Source of the DNA: Sphingobium sp. Z007
Lineage (GTDB): Bacteria > Pseudomonadota > Alphaproteobacteria > Sphingomonadales > Sphingomonadaceae
Assembly (NCBI RefSeq): GCF_900013425.1
Contig: NZ_FBXK01000005.1
Coordinates: forward strand, 806,001 to 870,000
DNA: 64,000 nt
Direction of reading: 5' to 3'
Made by a program: the position numbers and the translations under genes. Below are positions 61,183 through 64,000 of this stretch, piece after piece (positions within the stretch are counted from its first letter, which is position 1; each line of letters opens with the position of its first letter). The notes below the pieces were generated by a model that did no database searches, was not told the DNA's origin, and saw only the letters and a list, made by a program, of their open reading frames with translations.

Positions 61183-61917
61183 ATGCCCAGCCTGACCACC
61201 ACCGCCATCGTCTGCGCCGTCCGCCATCATGGCGAACATGGCGCGATCGTGCGGTTGCTGACGCCTGATCACGGCCTCCTGCACGGCTATGTTCGCGGCG
61301 GCCGGTCGCGCACTTTGCGCCCGGTGTTGCTGCCCGGCAATATCGTCAAGGCAGATTTCCGCGCCCGGACGGAGGATCAACTGGCCGGACTGACGGTGGA
61401 ACTGGCGCAGAGCCGCGCGCCCCTGTTGGCCGAACCGCTGCCAGCCGTAGCGATCGACTGGAGCTGCGCCCTGACCGCCGCCTCCCTGCCCGAAGGGACA
61501 CCCTATCCCGCCTTGCATCAGGCGCTCGACGGCGTGCTGAGCGCGGTGGAGGCGGCGCCTGCCGCACGGGGTTGGGCGGTAGCGCTGGTGCGCTATGAAC
61601 TTCTGCTGCTGGCCGAGCTGGGCTTTGGCCTGGACCTGACCCGTTGTGCCGCGATGGGCGATACCGACGATCTTGCCTATGTCAGCCCCCGCAGCGCCGC
61701 GGCGGTCAGTCGCGCGGCGGCGGTCGGCTACGAAGCCCGCCTGCTGCCGCTGCCCCCCTTCCTGATCGAAGGCGGCATGGGCGACTGGACTCAGATAGTG
61801 AATGGACTGCGCCTCACCGGCTTCTTCCTTGAACGCTCGATCCTGATTGATCGGCGCGCAGATATCCTCGCGGCGCGCGAAAGACTGGTCGATCGGCTGA
61901 AAAGGGCGGTTGCGTGA
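61183..61917 (+). CDS. recO: DNA repair protein RecO
   Basis: The 244-residue protein has the OB-fold N-terminus ([52 protein letters not shown]) and a helical C-terminal domain with [24 protein letters not shown], followed by [11 protein letters not shown]. The zinc-binding Cys cluster of some RecO proteins is reduced to single Cys residues, as in many Alphaproteobacteria. RecO loads RecA on SSB-coated gaps with RecR. Confidence 0.9.
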   Translation: MPSLTTTAIVCAVRHHGEHGAIVRLLTPDHGLLHGYVRGGRSRTLRPVLLPGNIVKADFRARTEDQLAGLTVELAQSRAPLLAEPLPAVAIDWSCALTAASLPEGTPYPALHQALDGVLSAVEAAPAARGWAVALVRYELLLLAELGFGLDLTRCAAMGDTDDLAYVSPRSAAAVSRAAAVGYEARLLPLPPFLIEGGMGDWTQIVNGLRLTGFFLERSILIDRRADILAARERLVDRLKRAVA

Positions 61918-61939
61918 AACCTTCTGTCTCCATAAGGGC

Positions 61940-61995
61940 CAGCCACGTAATATCAGCCACGTCATATCAGCCACGCAATATCAGGCACGCACTAT
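61940..61995 (+). repeat. Four tandem 14-bp repeats before the leuB ribosome binding site
   Basis: Units CAGCCACGTAATAT, CAGCCACGTCATAT, CAGCCACGCAATAT and CAGGCACGCACTAT run without gaps from 61940 to 61995 and abut AAGGAG (61996-62001), the leuB Shine-Dalgarno. They lie in the 91-bp recO-leuB gap. Copy number could vary between strains and may affect leuB translation. Confidence 0.9.
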
Positions 61996-62008
61996 AAGGA
62001 GTCTCGCC

Positions 62009-63052
62009 ATGTTGATCGCCCTGTTCCCCGGAGACGGCATCGGTCCCGAAATCGTGGCGCAGGCCGTCCGCGTGCTTGACGCGCTGGCGATCCCCGGCCT
62101 GACCTATGAAGACGGGCTGGTCGGCGGCGCGGCCTATAAGGCAGTCGGCCATCCGCTGCCCCCTGAAACGCTGGCGATCGCGCACCGTGCGGACGCTATC
62201 CTGTTCGGCGCGGTGGGCGATCCCGACTGCGATTCTCTGGAGCGCCACCTGCGCCCCGAACAGGCGATTTTGGGCCTGCGCAAGGCACTGGGCCTCTTCT
62301 CCAACCTGCGCCCCGCCAAGGTCTTTCCCGAACTGGCCGACGAATCCGCGCTGCGCCCCGAAGTCGCCAGCGCCATCGACCTGCTGATCGTCCGCGAAAC
62401 CAATGGTGACGTCTATTTCGGCGAGAAGGGCTTTCGCACCACCGCCGACGGCCTGCGCGAAGGCTATGATGTCATGTCGTATAACGAAGCCGAAGTGCGG
62501 CGCATCGCCCATGCCGGCTTCCAGGCCGCCCGCGCCCGCCGCGGCAAGCTTTGTTCGGTGGACAAGGCCAATGTGCTGGAAACCAGCCAATTGTGGCGCG
62601 ACGTCGTGATCGAAGTGTCGGCCGATTATCCCGACGTCGCATTGAGTCACATGTATGTCGATAACGCCGCGATGCAGCTGGTCCGCAACCCCGGCCAGTT
62701 CGACGTCATCGTCACCGGCAACCTGTTCGGCGACATCCTTTCGGATCAGGCGAGCATGTGCGTCGGCTCCATCGGGATGCTGGCGTCGGCCACGCTCAAC
62801 GGCACCGGCCAGGGCCTGTACGAGCCGATCCACGGCTCCGCCCCCGACATCGCCGGCACCGGCAAGGCCAACCCGCTGGCGACGATCCTCTCGGCGGCGA
62901 TGATGCTGCGCTATTCGCTGGGTCTGCCCGAACAGGCTGACCGGATCGAAACCGCGGTGGCGAAGGCGCTGGCCAACGGCGCACGCTCGCCCGACCTGGG
63001 CGGAACCATGTCGACCGTGGCGATGGGCGACGCCGTCCTTGCGGTGCTCTGA
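62009..63052 (+). CDS. leuB: 3-isopropylmalate dehydrogenase
   Basis: The 347-residue enzyme catalyses the NAD-dependent oxidative decarboxylation in leucine synthesis. It starts [20 protein letters not shown]. Typical signatures are [40 protein letters not shown], the Lys in [19 protein letters not shown] and the [26 protein letters not shown] metal/cofactor region, then [25 protein letters not shown] lies 7 bp upstream of the ATG, immediately after a tandem repeat. No leader-peptide attenuator is seen. Confidence 0.96.
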   Translation: MLIALFPGDGIGPEIVAQAVRVLDALAIPGLTYEDGLVGGAAYKAVGHPLPPETLAIAHRADAILFGAVGDPDCDSLERHLRPEQAILGLRKALGLFSNLRPAKVFPELADESALRPEVASAIDLLIVRETNGDVYFGEKGFRTTADGLREGYDVMSYNEAEVRRIAHAGFQAARARRGKLCSVDKANVLETSQLWRDVVIEVSADYPDVALSHMYVDNAAMQLVRNPGQFDVIVTGNLFGDILSDQASMCVGSIGMLASATLNGTGQGLYEPIHGSAPDIAGTGKANPLATILSAAMMLRYSLGLPEQADRIETAVAKALANGARSPDLGGTMSTVAMGDAVLAVL

Positions 63053-63133
63053 CCGCTCCGTTCGTCGCATAGCGGGGAAATTTCCTTAACTTTTGCGTTC
63101 GCAGACCGATCTAAACAAAAATGGGGACGCAGA

Positions 63134-63553
63134 ATGTTGATGGAATTGAAACAGGACCATGATGCCTTGCGGGGCATGATGCGGGAATTCGCGCACGTCA
63201 TGCGCGCCCACGGACCGGAGGCGCTGCCGGACATCACCCGCAGGCGCATCGCCTTCTCGCAATTATTCCGCGATCATATGGGCCGGGAAGACGCGATGGT
63301 CGTCGCCTTGCGGGCCGGACCGATGGCGGTTCAGGCCGACCCGGTGGCGCGGGAGCACAGCCGTGCGATCGTCGCGCTGTTCCTGCGCTACAGCGACCAC
63401 ATCAAGCACTGGACGCCCGCGCAGATCGAACGGGACTGGCAGGGCTATCGCGACGCCGTGCTGGCATTGCAGCAGGGTCTTCTCGACCGCATGGCGTGGG
63501 AGGAGCGGCATCTGCATCCACTCATGGCGGAAGCGCCGCGCCGGGCGGCCTGA
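63134..63553 (+). CDS. Hemerythrin-like (HHE domain) protein
   Basis: The 139-residue four-helix protein has candidate di-iron ligands in KQDHDALRGMMREFAH, FRDHMGREDAMV, AREHSRAIVALFLRYSDHIKHW and WEERHLHPLM, the spacing of HHE cation-binding domains. Roles in oxygen, nitric oxide or iron sensing are known for relatives; none is indicated here. It is a single gene between leuB and the dehydratase. Confidence 0.8.
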   Translation: MLMELKQDHDALRGMMREFAHVMRAHGPEALPDITRRRIAFSQLFRDHMGREDAMVVALRAGPMAVQADPVAREHSRAIVALFLRYSDHIKHWTPAQIERDWQGYRDAVLALQQGLLDRMAWEERHLHPLMAEAPRRAA

Positions 63554-63640
63554 TCGGCCTGGTGGGGAAGGGCCACTTACAGGGCCAATTGCGAAGCATC
63601 GGTCCTGTCCCATGCCTGGCTTAACGATTAGCGCGGCGGG

Positions 63641-64000
63641 ATGAACGACTTCTCTCTGCACAGCCTCCGCGCCGCCGCCGACATGATCCATGCTCAGGTG
63701 CCGCCGACCCCGCAATATGCCTGGCCGTTGCTGGGCCGGCGGTCCGGTTGCGACCTGTGGGTCAAGCATGAGAATCATACGCCTACCGGCGCGTTCAAGG
63801 CGCGGGGCGCGATCACCTATATCGACTGGCTGCGGCGCACTCACCCGCATGTGAAGGGCATCATCACGGCCACCCGCGGCAATCATGGCCAGGCGCAGGT
63901 GCGCGCCGCCACCGCCGCCTGCATCGCCGCCACCATCGTCGTGCCCCATGGCAACGCGTTGGAAAAGAACGCGGCGATGCGCGCGTTCGGCGCGACCCTG
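63641..64000 (+). CDS. Threonine dehydratase-like PLP enzyme, N-terminal part, cut by window edge
   Basis: The first 120 residues are present: PPTPQYAWPLLGRRSGCDLWVKHENHTPTGAFKARG contains the Schiff-base Lys in GAFKARG, followed by the cofactor-phosphate region ATRGNHGQAQVRAATAACIAATIVVPHGNALEKNAAMRAFGATL. This is the fold-type II serine/threonine ammonia-lyase family. Two points are atypical: the Gly-Asn-His-Gly-Gln-Ala motif has a Thr-Arg before it where Ser is common. Full length and regulatory domain lie outside the window. Confidence 0.85.
   Translation, partial: MNDFSLHSLRAAADMIHAQVPPTPQYAWPLLGRRSGCDLWVKHENHTPTGAFKARGAITYIDWLRRTHPHVKGIITATRGNHGQAQVRAATAACIAATIVVPHGNALEKNAAMRAFGATL

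Noticed and set aside
61940..61995. CRISPR or replication iterons
   Set aside because: 14-bp units are directly contiguous with no spacers, and no replication initiator is nearby; a simple tandem repeat in a leader fits better.

Overview
The window looks like chromosomal DNA of a sphingomonad (Alphaproteobacteria, order Sphingomonadales; Sphingobium, Novosphingobium or Sphingomonas type). The evidence is the high GC, the split b/b' ATP synthase operon, large Caulobacter/Xanthomonas-type TonB receptors, a Novosphingobium-like ManD, and the GC-rich palindromic repeats typical of the group. Both ends cut through genes: a GH3 glycosidase on the left and a threonine dehydratase-like enzyme on the right.

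Layout. 1-9419: a tightly packed hexuronate operon (GH3 glycosidase, manD, hexuronate permease, uxaC, uxuB-like reductase), then a TonB receptor with a LacI-type operator in its leader. 9420-17400: an SGNH hydrolase, a divergent PutR-like regulator and PutA pair, a DGPF/YCII protein and chromate transporter ChrA. 17505-25825: an unusual carbohydrate cluster made of a GH130 enzyme, a GT4 fused to a helical glycosidase-like domain, a second GH130 with an N-terminal extension, a transglutaminase-like protein and a hybrid histidine kinase.

25961-42325: I read this as a 16.4-kb genomic island in the 3' end of tRNA-Glu(CTC). A 17-bp copy of the tRNA end (25961-25977) is repeated inside the intact tRNA (42309-42325). 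The island holds an intact IS256 element with an 8-bp target duplication, an IS110/IS1111 element, an IS21 element that truncates an already broken DUF1593 gene, two accessory genes, and a complete vitamin B12 uptake operon under a cobalamin riboswitch (btuB-btuF-btuC-btuD plus an unknown gene). No integrase is visible.

42385-64000: core genome. It contains an array of terminator-like hairpins behind a SapC-family gene, an FAD oxidase, an RhlE-type helicase, RadC, the ydbH-ynbE-ydbL envelope-lipid operon, an ArsR regulator with an 18-bp palindrome over its ribosome binding site, the F0 ATP synthase operon, a decayed membrane-protein gene, uvrC, a small GIY-YIG nuclease gene framed by a perfect 31-bp inverted repeat and surrounded by REP-like palindromes, an aldehyde dehydrogenase, recO, leuB (preceded by four 14-bp tandem repeats) and a hemerythrin-like protein.

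The main leads for something new are the GIY-YIG/palindrome association, the GH130-GT4-GH130 cluster, a two-block intergenic element shared by two distant promoter regions (9536-9719 and 59460-59696), and the tRNA-Glu island. All family assignments are from reading the translations, without database searches.
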